Part shown: positions 28,313 through 36,483 of the stretch, piece after piece
Layout of the letters: each line of letters begins with the position of its first letter
Numbering within the stretch: position 1 is the stretch's first letter
Assembly: GCF_004336745.1 (NCBI RefSeq)
Contig: NZ_SJXD01000028.1
Location: 124,001 to 188,000 of the forward strand
Direction: 5' to 3'
Source of the DNA: Roseococcus sp. SYP-B2431
GTDB taxonomy: Bacteria; Pseudomonadota; Alphaproteobacteria; Acetobacterales; Acetobacteraceae
Length of the DNA stretch: 64,000 bases
The notes under the pieces: generated by a model
The model's input: only the letters and a program-made list of their open reading frames with translations
What the model was told of the DNA's origin: nothing
Database searches by the model: none
Program-made: the position numbers and the translations under genes

Positions 28313-29329
28313 TTGGCCAGGCGGGGCAAGGGTGGCGGGACCATCGTCATCAAGCGGATAGAGGAAGGCGGCCATGGGCATCATGGCGGCGCCTGGAAGG
28401 TCGCCTATGCCGATTTCGTGACTGCGATGATGGCCTTCTTCCTGCTGATGTGGCTGCTGAACGCCACGTCGGAGGAGCAGCGCCGCGGCCTGGCCGATTA
28501 CTTCAACCCGTCCCTGGCCCTCTCCGCCTCGGCTTCCGGCTCCGGCCTGCCCTTCGGCGGCCGCACGCCGCACAGCGTGGGAGAGATGGCGGCCGACACC
28601 GGCGCCATCCGCGTCGAGCGCGGGCCGCGCCCCACCGAGATCGAGGAGGAGGACGACAGCGACCGCCCCGCCGAGCCCGTCACCCGCCTCGACGGCCCGC
28701 CGGGCGAGGCGGAGGTGCTGGCCCGCCGCGTCGCCGATGGCGAGGCCGGGCCCGCCACGGGCCAGCGCAGCTCGGGCGGCGGCGAGGCCGAGCTGGCGGC
28801 CGAATCGCCACATGAGCGCGAGGCGCGCCGTTCGGCGGCGGAGCGCGAGCAGCAATCGCTCGAAGGCCTGGTGGACGCGCTGCGCGAGACCTTCCTCGCC
28901 GATCCCGCCCTGGCCGATCTGGCGCGGCAGGTGCTGGTGGAGATCGCGCCGGAGGGGCTGCGAATCCAGCTCCTGGAGGCCGACGGGCAGCCCATGTTCG
29001 CCTCCGGCGGCGCCGCGCCGACGGAGCGCGCGCGCCTGATGATCCGCACCGTCGCGCAGGCCGCCGCGCGGCTGCCGAACGCGATCCAGGTGACGGGCCA
29101 CACCGACAGCGCGCCCTTCCGCGGCGGCGGGGCACGCGGCAACTGGGATCTCTCCGCCGAGCGCGCCAATGCCACGCGGCGGCTGCTCACGGAGGCCGGC
29201 GTGGCCGAGGCGCGCATCCGCGGCGTCACCGGCATGGCCGACCGCGAGCCGCTGCTGCCGGATCAGCCGCAGGCCGCGGGGAACCGCCGCGTGGCGATCA
29301 CGCTGCTGCGGCAGGAGGCGCCCCGATGA
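28313..29329 (+). CDS. motB: Flagellar motor stator protein MotB
   Basis: A 338-residue stator subunit: N-terminal cytoplasmic GGGTIVIKRIEEGGHGHHGG, one membrane helix with the proton-carrying Asp34 (AYADFVTAMMAFFLLMWLL), a variable acidic linker of about 120 residues, and a C-terminal OmpA-like peptidoglycan-binding domain (TGHTDSAPF, WDLSAERANATRR). A TTG start at 28313 gives the usual MARRGKGGG-like N terminus; another TTG at 28283 would add ten residues. It precedes motA, the reverse of the usual order, with an ATGA overlap. Confidence 0.93.
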   Translation: MARRGKGGGTIVIKRIEEGGHGHHGGAWKVAYADFVTAMMAFFLLMWLLNATSEEQRRGLADYFNPSLALSASASGSGLPFGGRTPHSVGEMAADTGAIRVERGPRPTEIEEEDDSDRPAEPVTRLDGPPGEAEVLARRVADGEAGPATGQRSSGGGEAELAAESPHEREARRSAAEREQQSLEGLVDALRETFLADPALADLARQVLVEIAPEGLRIQLLEADGQPMFASGGAAPTERARLMIRTVAQAAARLPNAIQVTGHTDSAPFRGGGARGNWDLSAERANATRRLLTEAGVAEARIRGVTGMADREPLLPDQPQAAGNRRVAITLLRQEAPR

Positions 29330-30192
29330 TCACCATCGCGGGCTTCCTCTTCATGCTGGTGATGGTCTTCGGCGGCTACACCATCGCCGGCGGCAAGTTC
29401 GGCATCATCCTGCACTCGCTGCCCTATGAGATGATGATGATCGGCGGCGCGGCCATCGGCGCCTTCCTGATGGCCAATTCGATGCAGGAGGTGAAGCACA
29501 CGCTCGCGGGCTTCGGGAAGATCGTGAAGGGGCCGCGCTTCCGGAAGGAGGACTACACCTCGCTGCTCTCGCTGCTCTACTATTTCGTGCGGCTCGCCCA
29601 GACCAAGGGCGCCATGGCGCTGGAGCCGCATATCGAGAAGCCGGAGGAAAGCGCCGCCTTCGCGAAATTCCCCAAGATCCAGGCGGACCATCACGCGACG
29701 GTGCTGATCTGCGACTACCTGCGCATGGTCGGCATGAACGCCGACGACCCGCACCAGATCGAGGATACGATGGCGCGGGAGCTCAAGAAGATCAAAGAGG
29801 AGGAGATGCATCCCTCGCACGCCATGCAGAACATGGCGGACGCCCTGCCGGCGCTGGGCATCGTCGCGGCGGTGCTCGGCGTCATCAAGACCATGGCGGC
29901 GATCGACCAGCCGCCCGCGGTGCTGGGCGGGATGATCGGCGGCGCGCTGGTCGGCACCTTTCTCGGCGTGCTGCTGGCCTATGGGATGATGGGCCCCTTC
30001 GCCGCGCGGCTTAAGGGCGTCGTCGAGCAGGAGGCGCCCTATTACGAGGTCATCCGCGCCGTGATCGTGGCGCATCTGCACGGCAATGCGCCGCAGATCT
30101 CGGTCGAGACGGGGCGGAAGGTCGCGCCCTCGGAGCTGATGCCGAGCTTCGAGGAGATGGAGGCGGCGCTGCAGGAGCTGGTGATTGTGTGA
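29326..30192 (+). CDS. motA: Flagellar motor stator protein MotA
   Basis: A 288-residue inner membrane protein with four spans that forms the proton channel with MotB and pushes the rotor. MotA landmarks: GYTIAGGKFGIILHSLPYEM near the N terminus, a cytoplasmic domain with conserved charges (residues about 75-160), and PALGIVAAVLGVIKTM plus IGGALVGTFLGVLLAYG as the third and fourth spans. Overlaps motB by four bases. The dispersed two-hairpin element follows 6 bp after its stop. Confidence 0.95.
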   Translation: MITIAGFLFMLVMVFGGYTIAGGKFGIILHSLPYEMMMIGGAAIGAFLMANSMQEVKHTLAGFGKIVKGPRFRKEDYTSLLSLLYYFVRLAQTKGAMALEPHIEKPEESAAFAKFPKIQADHHATVLICDYLRMVGMNADDPHQIEDTMARELKKIKEEEMHPSHAMQNMADALPALGIVAAVLGVIKTMAAIDQPPAVLGGMIGGALVGTFLGVLLAYGMMGPFAARLKGVVEQEAPYYEVIRAVIVAHLHGNAPQISVETGRKVAPSELMPSFEEMEAALQELVIV

Positions 30193-30198
30193 TCCATG

Positions 30199-30309
30199 CC
30201 CTCAGACGCCGGGCGGCGGCTCCGCCGCCTTGGCTTCGCCGCGCGGCTGGTGCGCCGACCCGGCAATGGAGTGGGCGGCACCGGCCGCCGTGCGGCCGGA
30301 TACGTCCGA
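30199..30309 (+). repeat. Two-hairpin dispersed element, copy B
   Basis: Second copy of the element at 24624-24734, in the same orientation and without length change. The first hairpin here is GGCGGCGG-CT-CCGCCGCC, made of different arm bases from copy A. The second hairpin CCGGCCGC/GCGGCCGG (30281-30299) is identical. It begins 6 bp after the motA stop and could also influence the 3' end of the motBA mRNA. Confidence 0.75.
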
Positions 30310-30356
30310 AGGCTGCCCAGCTTGACGCCGGCCATGTCCTGTCCGACGCCTAGCGC

Positions 30357-30803
30357 ATGGACCTGCCCGACCACATCCACGCCCAGAGCGCCTCGCCCTT
30401 CCATGAGCTCATGGGGGTCTCGATGCTCTCCTGGGAGGACGGGATCGCGCGGCTCGTCTGCACGCCTGGGCCGATGCATGCGAACCGGTCGGGCATCGTG
30501 CATGGCGGCGTGATGCTGGCGCTGCTCGACCAGTGCAACGCCTTCGCCGGGCTCTACTGCCCCTTCCCCGGACGGACCCGGCTGGCCGTGACGCTCGACC
30601 TCGACACGCGCTTCACCGGCCAGGCGAGGATCGGCACGCGGCTGATCGCGGAGGGCCGCGTCGTCACCGCCGGACGCAACATCTTCTTCGCGCGCGGTGA
30701 GGTGAAGGACGAGGCGGGGAATCTGGTGGCCTTCGGAGCCTCGACGCACCGCTACCGCTCCGGCAGCCATCTGCCGGAGGGCGTGCCTCTCGAGGCCGCG
30801 TAA
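30357..30803 (+). CDS. PaaI family hotdog thioesterase
   Basis: A 148-residue single hotdog domain acyl-CoA thioesterase. The signature HGGVMLALLDQC starts at His49, with Asp58 as the likely catalytic acid. Substrate may be a phenylacetyl- or medium-chain acyl-CoA, but cannot be defined. Stands alone between motA and the protein kinase gene. Confidence 0.87.
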   Translation: MDLPDHIHAQSASPFHELMGVSMLSWEDGIARLVCTPGPMHANRSGIVHGGVMLALLDQCNAFAGLYCPFPGRTRLAVTLDLDTRFTGQARIGTRLIAEGRVVTAGRNIFFARGEVKDEAGNLVAFGASTHRYRSGSHLPEGVPLEAA

Positions 30804-30864
30804 GGGGTTTCTTCACCTTCGTCCCATAGCCTGCGCCCCGCATCAATTTTCCGGGACGCATCGC

Positions 30865-31749
30865 ATGGAAGAGACTCTCATCGCCGGCCGCTTCGCCCCG
30901 CGCGACCTGCTGGGCCAGGGCGCCTGCGGCACCGTGCTGGAGGCGATGGATCTCCGCCTGCGCCGCCTCGTCGCGCTCAAGCTGATCCGGCGCGACGGCA
31001 TCGACGCCGCCCGCATCGCCGCGGAGGCAAGGGCCGCGGCGCGGCTGACCCATCCGAACATCGTGGCCATCCACGACGCCGGGGACGGGCCGGACTTCGC
31101 CTGGATCGCCATGGACCTCGTGATCGGCGAGCCGCTCTCCGCCGTCTTCGCGCGGGACGGCCGGCTGCCGGAGGCCGATGCCGGGCGGATCGCGCTGCAG
31201 CTCCTCGACGCGCTCGGCCATGCGCATGGCCGCGGCGTGGTCCATCGCGACGTGAAGCCCGCGAACATCCTGCTCGCCCTCGACGGCGGCGAGGGAATCG
31301 GCGAGCTGCGGCTGGGCGATTTCGGCCTCGCCCAGCTCGGCGGCGACGATCCGGAGGAGGCGGGCGGGCTCCAGGGCACCCCGGCCTGGATGGCGCCGGA
31401 GCAGGTCCGCGGCGAGCCGCTCGATCACCGCGCGGATCTCTGGGCGGCGGGCGTGGTGCTCTACGAGGCGCTGACCGGCCGCCGCCCCTTCCAGGGCCGG
31501 ACGACGGCCTTGCTGAATGCCGTCCTGGAGGCGGAGCCGCCGCCGCCCTCGCGGATCGCGCCCGGGCTGGATCCGGGCTGGGATCCGATCCTGGCCCGGG
31601 CGCTCGCCAAATCGCCCGAAGCCCGCTTCGCGGATGCCGCGGCGATGGCGGCCGCCATCCGCCCGCTGCTGGAAGCGCGGGCGGCGCAGAGCCTCGGCCC
31701 GCTCTCCCGCTTCGGCCTGCTGCGCGGCTGGCTCAGCCCCGCGGCATGA
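30865..31749 (+). CDS. Hanks-type serine/threonine protein kinase
   Basis: A 294-residue kinase with all core motifs: glycine loop LGQGACGTV, catalytic-site Lys39, HRD at 127-129 (HRDVKPAN), DFG at 152-154 and APEQ. There is no membrane anchor or extracellular sensor domain, so it is a soluble minimal kinase with a roughly 25-residue tail. No phosphatase or FHA gene adjoins it. Upstream gap of 61 bp suggests its own promoter. Target unknown. Confidence 0.92.
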   Translation: MEETLIAGRFAPRDLLGQGACGTVLEAMDLRLRRLVALKLIRRDGIDAARIAAEARAAARLTHPNIVAIHDAGDGPDFAWIAMDLVIGEPLSAVFARDGRLPEADAGRIALQLLDALGHAHGRGVVHRDVKPANILLALDGGEGIGELRLGDFGLAQLGGDDPEEAGGLQGTPAWMAPEQVRGEPLDHRADLWAAGVVLYEALTGRRPFQGRTTALLNAVLEAEPPPPSRIAPGLDPGWDPILARALAKSPEARFADAAAMAAAIRPLLEARAAQSLGPLSRFGLLRGWLSPAA

Positions 31750-31770
31750 GAAGCGCGGACCGGGCGCGGC

Positions 31771-34080
31771 TCACGCCGCCCGCAGGGCCTTCCAGACGAC
31801 CTCCGGCGTCGCCGGCATGTCGATGGAATTCACGCCCAGCGCGTCGATGAGGGCATTGACCACGGCCGGCGGCGAACCCACCGCGCCGGCCTCGCCCGCG
31901 CCCTTCACGCCGAGCGGATTGGTCTCGCAGGGGACCGACACGAGCTCCACCTCGATGGCGGGGAGGTCCTCGGCGCGCGGCAGGGCGTAGTCCATGAAGC
32001 TGGCCGAGAGGAGCTGGCCGCTCTCCGGATCGTAGGAGGTGCGCTCCATGAAGGCCTGGCCGATGCCCTGCGCCACGCCGCCATGCACCTGGCCGCGCAC
32101 GATCAGCGGGTTCAGCGCATGGCCCACATCGTCCACCACGACATACTTCTCGAAGCGGATCAGGCCGGTGTCGGGATCGACCTCCACCTCGGCGCCGTGG
32201 CAGCCGTTCGGGAAGGTGTGGTTGTCGATCTTCGCGATCTCCAGCGCGTCCAGCAGGATCGTGTCCTCGCCGGCCGCGATGCGCGCGCGCTGCTTCGAGG
32301 CGAGGTCCAGAATGTCGATCCGGCGGTCCGTGCCGACGACGCGGAAGCCCGCGCCCTTCTCGAACTCGATGTCGACCAGCGCGGCCTCCAGGATCTCGGA
32401 GGCCGCCTGCCGGCCCTTCTCGATCACCGAGGCGGTCGTCACCAGGATCGCCTGGCCCTCGGAATAGAGGCTGCGCGCGCCGCCCGTGCCGCCGCCGGAG
32501 GGCAGCGTGTCGCTGTCGCCCTGCTTGATGCGGATCTTCTCCATGGGCACGCCGAGCTCGTGGGAGGTGAGCATGGCATAGGCCGTCTCATGGCCCTGGC
32601 CGGTGCTCTGCGTGCCGACATAGACGTCCACGAAGCCGTCCTCGGCGAATTTCACCGAGGCGTTCTCGGTGGCGGCGCCGCCCGTGGCCTCGAGGTAATA
32701 GGCGATGCCGATGCCGCGCTTCTTGCCCCGCCTCGCCGCCTCGGCCTTGCGGGCCGCGAAGCCCTGCCAGTCGAGCTTCTTTAGCGCCTCTTCCATCAGC
32801 ATGGCGAACTCGCCGCTGTCGTAGCGCTGGCCCATCGCTGAGGTGTAGGGCATGGCGCTGGAGGGAACCATGTTGCGCCGGCGCAGCTCGATGCGGTCCA
32901 CGCCGATCTCGCGCGCCGCCGTGTCGATCAGCCGCTCGACGAGGTAGTTGGATTCCGGCCTTCCCGCGCCGCGATAGGCGTCCACCGGCACGGTGTTGGT
33001 CAGCACGCCGATGACATGCGCGTAGATGGCCTGGAAGCCGTAGACGCTCGCCAGCACCTTGGTGCCCGCGCCGGTCGGGATGAAGGGCGCGTAGTTGGAG
33101 AGGTAGGCGCCCATGCCCGCGAGGTTGCGGGTGCGCATGGCGAGGAATTTTCCCTCCGCATCCAGCGCGAGTTCGCCGAGCGTCACGTTGTCGCGCCCAT
33201 GGCTGTCGGACATGAAGGCCTCGGTGCGCTCGGACACCCACTTCACGGGGCGGCCGGTCTTGCGCGCGGCGAAGCAGGTCAGCACGTGCTCGGCATATAG
33301 GAAGAGCTTCATGCCGAAGCCGCCGCCCACATCCGTCGTGACGACGCGGAATTTCTCCTCGCCCGTCCCGAAGACGCCGGCCAGCATGCCCTTCACCTGC
33401 CAGGCGCCCTGCGTGTTGGTGTGCAGCACCCAGCTTTGCGTCTCGGCCTTGTACTCGGCGAGGGCGGCGCGCGCCTCCATGCTCGCCACCACCACGCGGT
33501 TGTTCACCACGGTGAGGCTCGTCACATGCGCGGCCTGGGCGAAGAGCGCGTCCACCTTGGCCTTGTCGCCCACGGACCAGTCGAAGCAGATGTTGTTCGG
33601 CGCCTCCGGCCAGACGAGCGGCTGCCCGGGATTCGTCGCCGTCGCGAGGTCGGTCGTGGAGGGCAGGATATCGAAATCGACCAGGATGGCCTCGGCCGCG
33701 TCGCGCGCGGCCTCGGGCGTCTCGCCGATCACCAGCGCCACGCCGTCGCCCACATGGCGGACGGTGTCCCTGGCCAGCGGGAAGTGGGGCGTGTCGGCGC
33801 GGCTGCTGCCGTCGATGTTCTTCATGGGGATCACGCAGGGCACCTCGCCCACGCCGTCGGCCGCCATGTCGGCATGGGTGAAGACGCCGACCACGCCGGG
33901 CATCGCCTTCGCGGCGGCGGTGTCGATCGAGACGATCCGCGCATGGGCGTGCGGGCTTCGCAGGATATAGGCATGGGCCTCGCCGGTCACCTGGATGTCG
34001 CCGGTGTAGAGGCCGTCGCCCTTCAGCAGCCGCGGATCCTCGATGCGCCGCACCGACTGGCTCAAACCGAATTTCGCCAT
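31771..34080 (-). CDS. Molybdenum hydroxylase large subunit, form II CoxL-like
   Basis: A 769-residue xanthine dehydrogenase family molybdopterin-binding subunit. The active-site loop is AYRGAGR (residues 368-374), the form II signature, not the AYxCSFR of genuine aerobic CO dehydrogenase. The catalytic Glu is Glu730 in GAGEAGAVG. The start MAKFGLSQSVRRIEDPRLL follows GAGGGAA. The FAD (CoxM) and 2Fe-2S (CoxS) subunit genes are not adjacent on either side, so it is an orphan whose partners lie elsewhere. Substrate unknown; an aldehyde or N-heterocycle is as likely as CO. Confidence 0.9.
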   Translation of the reverse strand: MAKFGLSQSVRRIEDPRLLKGDGLYTGDIQVTGEAHAYILRSPHAHARIVSIDTAAAKAMPGVVGVFTHADMAADGVGEVPCVIPMKNIDGSSRADTPHFPLARDTVRHVGDGVALVIGETPEAARDAAEAILVDFDILPSTTDLATATNPGQPLVWPEAPNNICFDWSVGDKAKVDALFAQAAHVTSLTVVNNRVVVASMEARAALAEYKAETQSWVLHTNTQGAWQVKGMLAGVFGTGEEKFRVVTTDVGGGFGMKLFLYAEHVLTCFAARKTGRPVKWVSERTEAFMSDSHGRDNVTLGELALDAEGKFLAMRTRNLAGMGAYLSNYAPFIPTGAGTKVLASVYGFQAIYAHVIGVLTNTVPVDAYRGAGRPESNYLVERLIDTAAREIGVDRIELRRRNMVPSSAMPYTSAMGQRYDSGEFAMLMEEALKKLDWQGFAARKAEAARRGKKRGIGIAYYLEATGGAATENASVKFAEDGFVDVYVGTQSTGQGHETAYAMLTSHELGVPMEKIRIKQGDSDTLPSGGGTGGARSLYSEGQAILVTTASVIEKGRQAASEILEAALVDIEFEKGAGFRVVGTDRRIDILDLASKQRARIAAGEDTILLDALEIAKIDNHTFPNGCHGAEVEVDPDTGLIRFEKYVVVDDVGHALNPLIVRGQVHGGVAQGIGQAFMERTSYDPESGQLLSASFMDYALPRAEDLPAIEVELVSVPCETNPLGVKGAGEAGAVGSPPAVVNALIDALGVNSIDMPATPEVVWKALRAA

Positions 34081-34186
34081 TGGGAATTCCCTCGCCCTGT
34101 CGCCCGCATCACCGCCGGAGGATGCGCTCAAGCTCCATCATCTGACCATGATGGACCAAAGGGAAAGGGGGGCGGAAGCTCTTCCG

Positions 34187-34615
34187 TCATCGCGGGGGGT
34201 CGTGCCGCTCCTGCCCGGGCGCCGGGGGGAAGGGCTCGACATGGAAATCCCCCTTCCGCCCGTAATAGATGGCGCGCCGCCCGGCGAGCGAGACGATGTA
34301 GCCCACGCATCCCGCCGCCGCGATGCGGGCGCAGAATTCGCGGTACCTGATCCGCCCCTGCTGGACGGCGCGCACCGCCGCATCCACGCCCGGCGCCGAG
34401 AAGGCCATCGCCGGAGGCGCGGCCAAGGCGTGATTCGGCGTGCGGTGGGATTCGCCGCCGGGCAGGTAGTAGATCTTATCCGCGCGCAGCAGGTCGGCGT
34501 GGTAGCGCTCGATCCCCGCCGCAAGGAGCCTGCCGACCACCTCGCCGAAGGTGACCCGCTCCGCGTCGGACAGGCGGGTGCAGGCCTCCACGGCCTGTCT
34601 CGCCTCGTGGTTCAT
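34187..34615 (-). CDS. DUF1398 family protein
   Basis: A 142-residue cytosolic protein of the DUF1398 (YbcV-like) family: ERYHADLLRADKIYYLPGGE and the C-terminal block IRYREFCARIAAAGCVGYIV are characteristic. Function unknown in the family. It lies 13 bp downstream of the MarR gene in the same direction, so both are probably under the same operator. Confidence 0.82.
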   Translation of the reverse strand: MNHEARQAVEACTRLSDAERVTFGEVVGRLLAAGIERYHADLLRADKIYYLPGGESHRTPNHALAAPPAMAFSAPGVDAAVRAVQQGRIRYREFCARIAAAGCVGYIVSLAGRRAIYYGRKGDFHVEPFPPAPGQERHDPPR

Positions 34616-34628
34616 CTCGCTCTCCTCG

Positions 34629-35078
34629 TCATTTCATCGGGATGGATTTGAGGCCGTGCCGGCGCAGGATCTCCCGCATCACGGCCTCGACCTGCGCCCG
34701 CTCGCCCTGGCTCAGATGGCCGAAGAATTCCGCATCGTTGCGGTCGGCGAGGAGGGCCAGCTCCGGCACCAGAGCGCGGCCGGCGGGCGTGAGGGCGAGC
34801 GACTGGAAGCGCCCGTCCCCTTCCCCGGCCGCGCGGGCGACGAGCGCCTTGGCCACCAGCCGCTCCGCCAGCTTGGAGATGGCGCCGCGCGTGAGCTCGA
34901 GCCGGTCGGCCAGGGCGCTGGGCGCCAGGGCCTCCGCCCCGTGCAGCTCGCGCAGGACGACCCATTCGGCGACGGTCACCCCGCGGTCGGCCAGCTTGAG
35001 GCCGAAGGCATGCGAGACCTGGTTGGAGACGAAGCGCAGCCAATAGCCGAGATGTGCCTCGAGGGGAGGGACGGTCAT
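34629..35078 (-). CDS. MarR family transcriptional regulator
   Basis: A 149-residue winged-helix MarR regulator (helices LHGAEALAPSALADRLELTR, wing GEGDGRFQSLALT). It is divergent from an RND efflux operon. A perfect 13-bp inverted repeat begins on the first base of its own start codon, so it almost certainly represses itself and probably the pump. Ligand unknown. Confidence 0.93.
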   Translation of the reverse strand: MTVPPLEAHLGYWLRFVSNQVSHAFGLKLADRGVTVAEWVVLRELHGAEALAPSALADRLELTRGAISKLAERLVAKALVARAAGEGDGRFQSLALTPAGRALVPELALLADRNDAEFFGHLSQGERAQVEAVMREILRRHGLKSIPMK

Positions 35079-35115
35079 TGACTAGGAAACTAGCCATCAT
35101 CGGTTTCCTAGTCAA
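35078..35115. promoter_or_regulatory. MarR operator overlapping the marR start codon
   Basis: TTGACTAGGAAAC (35078-35090) and its exact complement GTTTCCTAGTCAA (35103-35115) flank a 12-base spacer. The left arm touches the start codon of marR. Within it, CTAG-GAAA-CTAG (35082-35093) is a smaller dyad. Perfect symmetry over 26 bases is strong evidence for a dimer-binding operator, and it can control both marR and the divergent pump. Confidence 0.85.
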
Positions 35116-35297
35116 CCATATTGGCGCCGACATGCGAGGGTGCCTGCCGTCGCCCCGGCCGGGGGCGGATCGCCGGGCGGGAAAGCGGTCGGCCCGCAAT
35201 CCGTTCGGCCTGACATCCGACGCAGCGAGGCGGCTTGACCTTGCGGCAGGTTTACGGTGCACATAGATGCCGACTCCGGCTCGAGGTTAGGACCCGC

Positions 35298-36476
35298 ATG
35301 CGCCTTCCGGTTGCTCCCCTCATCCTGGGCATGGCGTTCTTTGCCCTCGCCGCCAAGGCCCAGATGCCAGGAGGTCCGCCGCCCGCGGTCGGCATCGTCG
35401 AGGCCGCCCGCCGCCCCGTGACCGAGAGCACCGAGTTCATCGGGCGCGTCGAGGCCATCAACCGCGTCGAGATCCGCGCCCGCATCACGGGCTTCCTCGA
35501 GGAGCGCCTCTTCACCGAGGGCAGCGAGGTCGCCGAGGGCGCGCGGCTCTTCACCATCGAGCACGCGCCCTTCCAGGCCCAGCTGGACCAGGCACGCGCC
35601 AACGTCGCCTCGGCCGAGGCCAGCCTCGCCAATGCCCGCGTCTCGCTGACCCGCGCGCGCGAGCTCCGCACCAGCGGCACCGGCACACAGGTCGCGCTCG
35701 ACAACGCGACCGCGCAGGAGCGCACGAGCGCCGCCCAGCTGCTGGGCGCGCAGGCCGCCGTGCGGATCGCCGAGATCAACCTCGCCTATGCCGACATCAC
35801 CTCGCCCATCGCCGGCGCCATCGGCGCCACGACCTATACGCCGGGCAACGTGGTCTCGCCCTCGAGCCAGCCGCTGGCCACGATCGTCAGCCAGGATCCC
35901 ATGCGCGTGGCCTTCACCATTCCGCAGCGCACGGCCGTCGAGCTGCGGAACCGCTACGAGGGCCGCGGCGGCACCTCCGCCGTGGTGGTGCGCATCCGCC
36001 GCGTCGACGGCAGCCTCTACGAGCATCCCGGCCAGATCGACTTCATCGACACCTCGATCAGCCGCGACACCGACTCGCTGCTGCTGCGCGCCAGCATCCC
36101 GAACCCGATCCGCCAGGGCGCCCAGCAGAACCAGGCCGGCGCGCGCGGGCTGATCGACGGGCAGTTCGTGACCGTCCTGCTGGAAGGCGCCGAGCCGGTG
36201 CAGGCCATCGTCATTCCGCGCTCCGCCGTGGCGCAGGACCAGCAGGGCTTCTTCGTCTACGTCGTCGACGGCGAGAACAAGGCCCAGCGCCGCAACATCC
36301 GCATGGGCACCAGCACGGCCGAGAACGCCACGATCGAGAGCGGCCTGGAGGTCGGCGACAAGGTGATCACCGAAGGCATCCAGCGCGTCCGGCCCGGCCA
36401 GGCAGTGAACCCCGCCCCGGCGGGAGCCTCGCCCGCGGCGCCGAGACCCGGCGCGCCGGCCGGCCGGCCGGGCTGA
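35298..36476 (+). CDS. RND efflux periplasmic adaptor
   Basis: A 392-residue membrane fusion protein with a signal peptide [21 protein letters not shown] ahead of the mature QMPGG. It has lipoyl halves [19 protein letters not shown] and [20 protein letters not shown] around a helical hairpin, plus beta-barrel [11 protein letters not shown]. It is seven bases upstream of the pump gene, so cotranscribed. The C-terminal tail is Pro/Ala-rich. Spacer upstream holds the MarR-type operator. Confidence 0.92.
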   Translation: MRLPVAPLILGMAFFALAAKAQMPGGPPPAVGIVEAARRPVTESTEFIGRVEAINRVEIRARITGFLEERLFTEGSEVAEGARLFTIEHAPFQAQLDQARANVASAEASLANARVSLTRARELRTSGTGTQVALDNATAQERTSAAQLLGAQAAVRIAEINLAYADITSPIAGAIGATTYTPGNVVSPSSQPLATIVSQDPMRVAFTIPQRTAVELRNRYEGRGGTSAVVVRIRRVDGSLYEHPGQIDFIDTSISRDTDSLLLRASIPNPIRQGAQQNQAGARGLIDGQFVTVLLEGAEPVQAIVIPRSAVAQDQQGFFVYVVDGENKAQRRNIRMGTSTAENATIESGLEVGDKVITEGIQRVRPGQAVNPAPAGASPAAPRPGAPAGRPG

Positions 36477-36483
36477 GCCCGGC

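Noticed and set aside
31771-34080. True aerobic CO dehydrogenase (form I CoxL)
   Set aside because: The active-site loop is AYRGAGR, lacking the cysteine of AYxCSFR, so CO oxidation should not be assigned.
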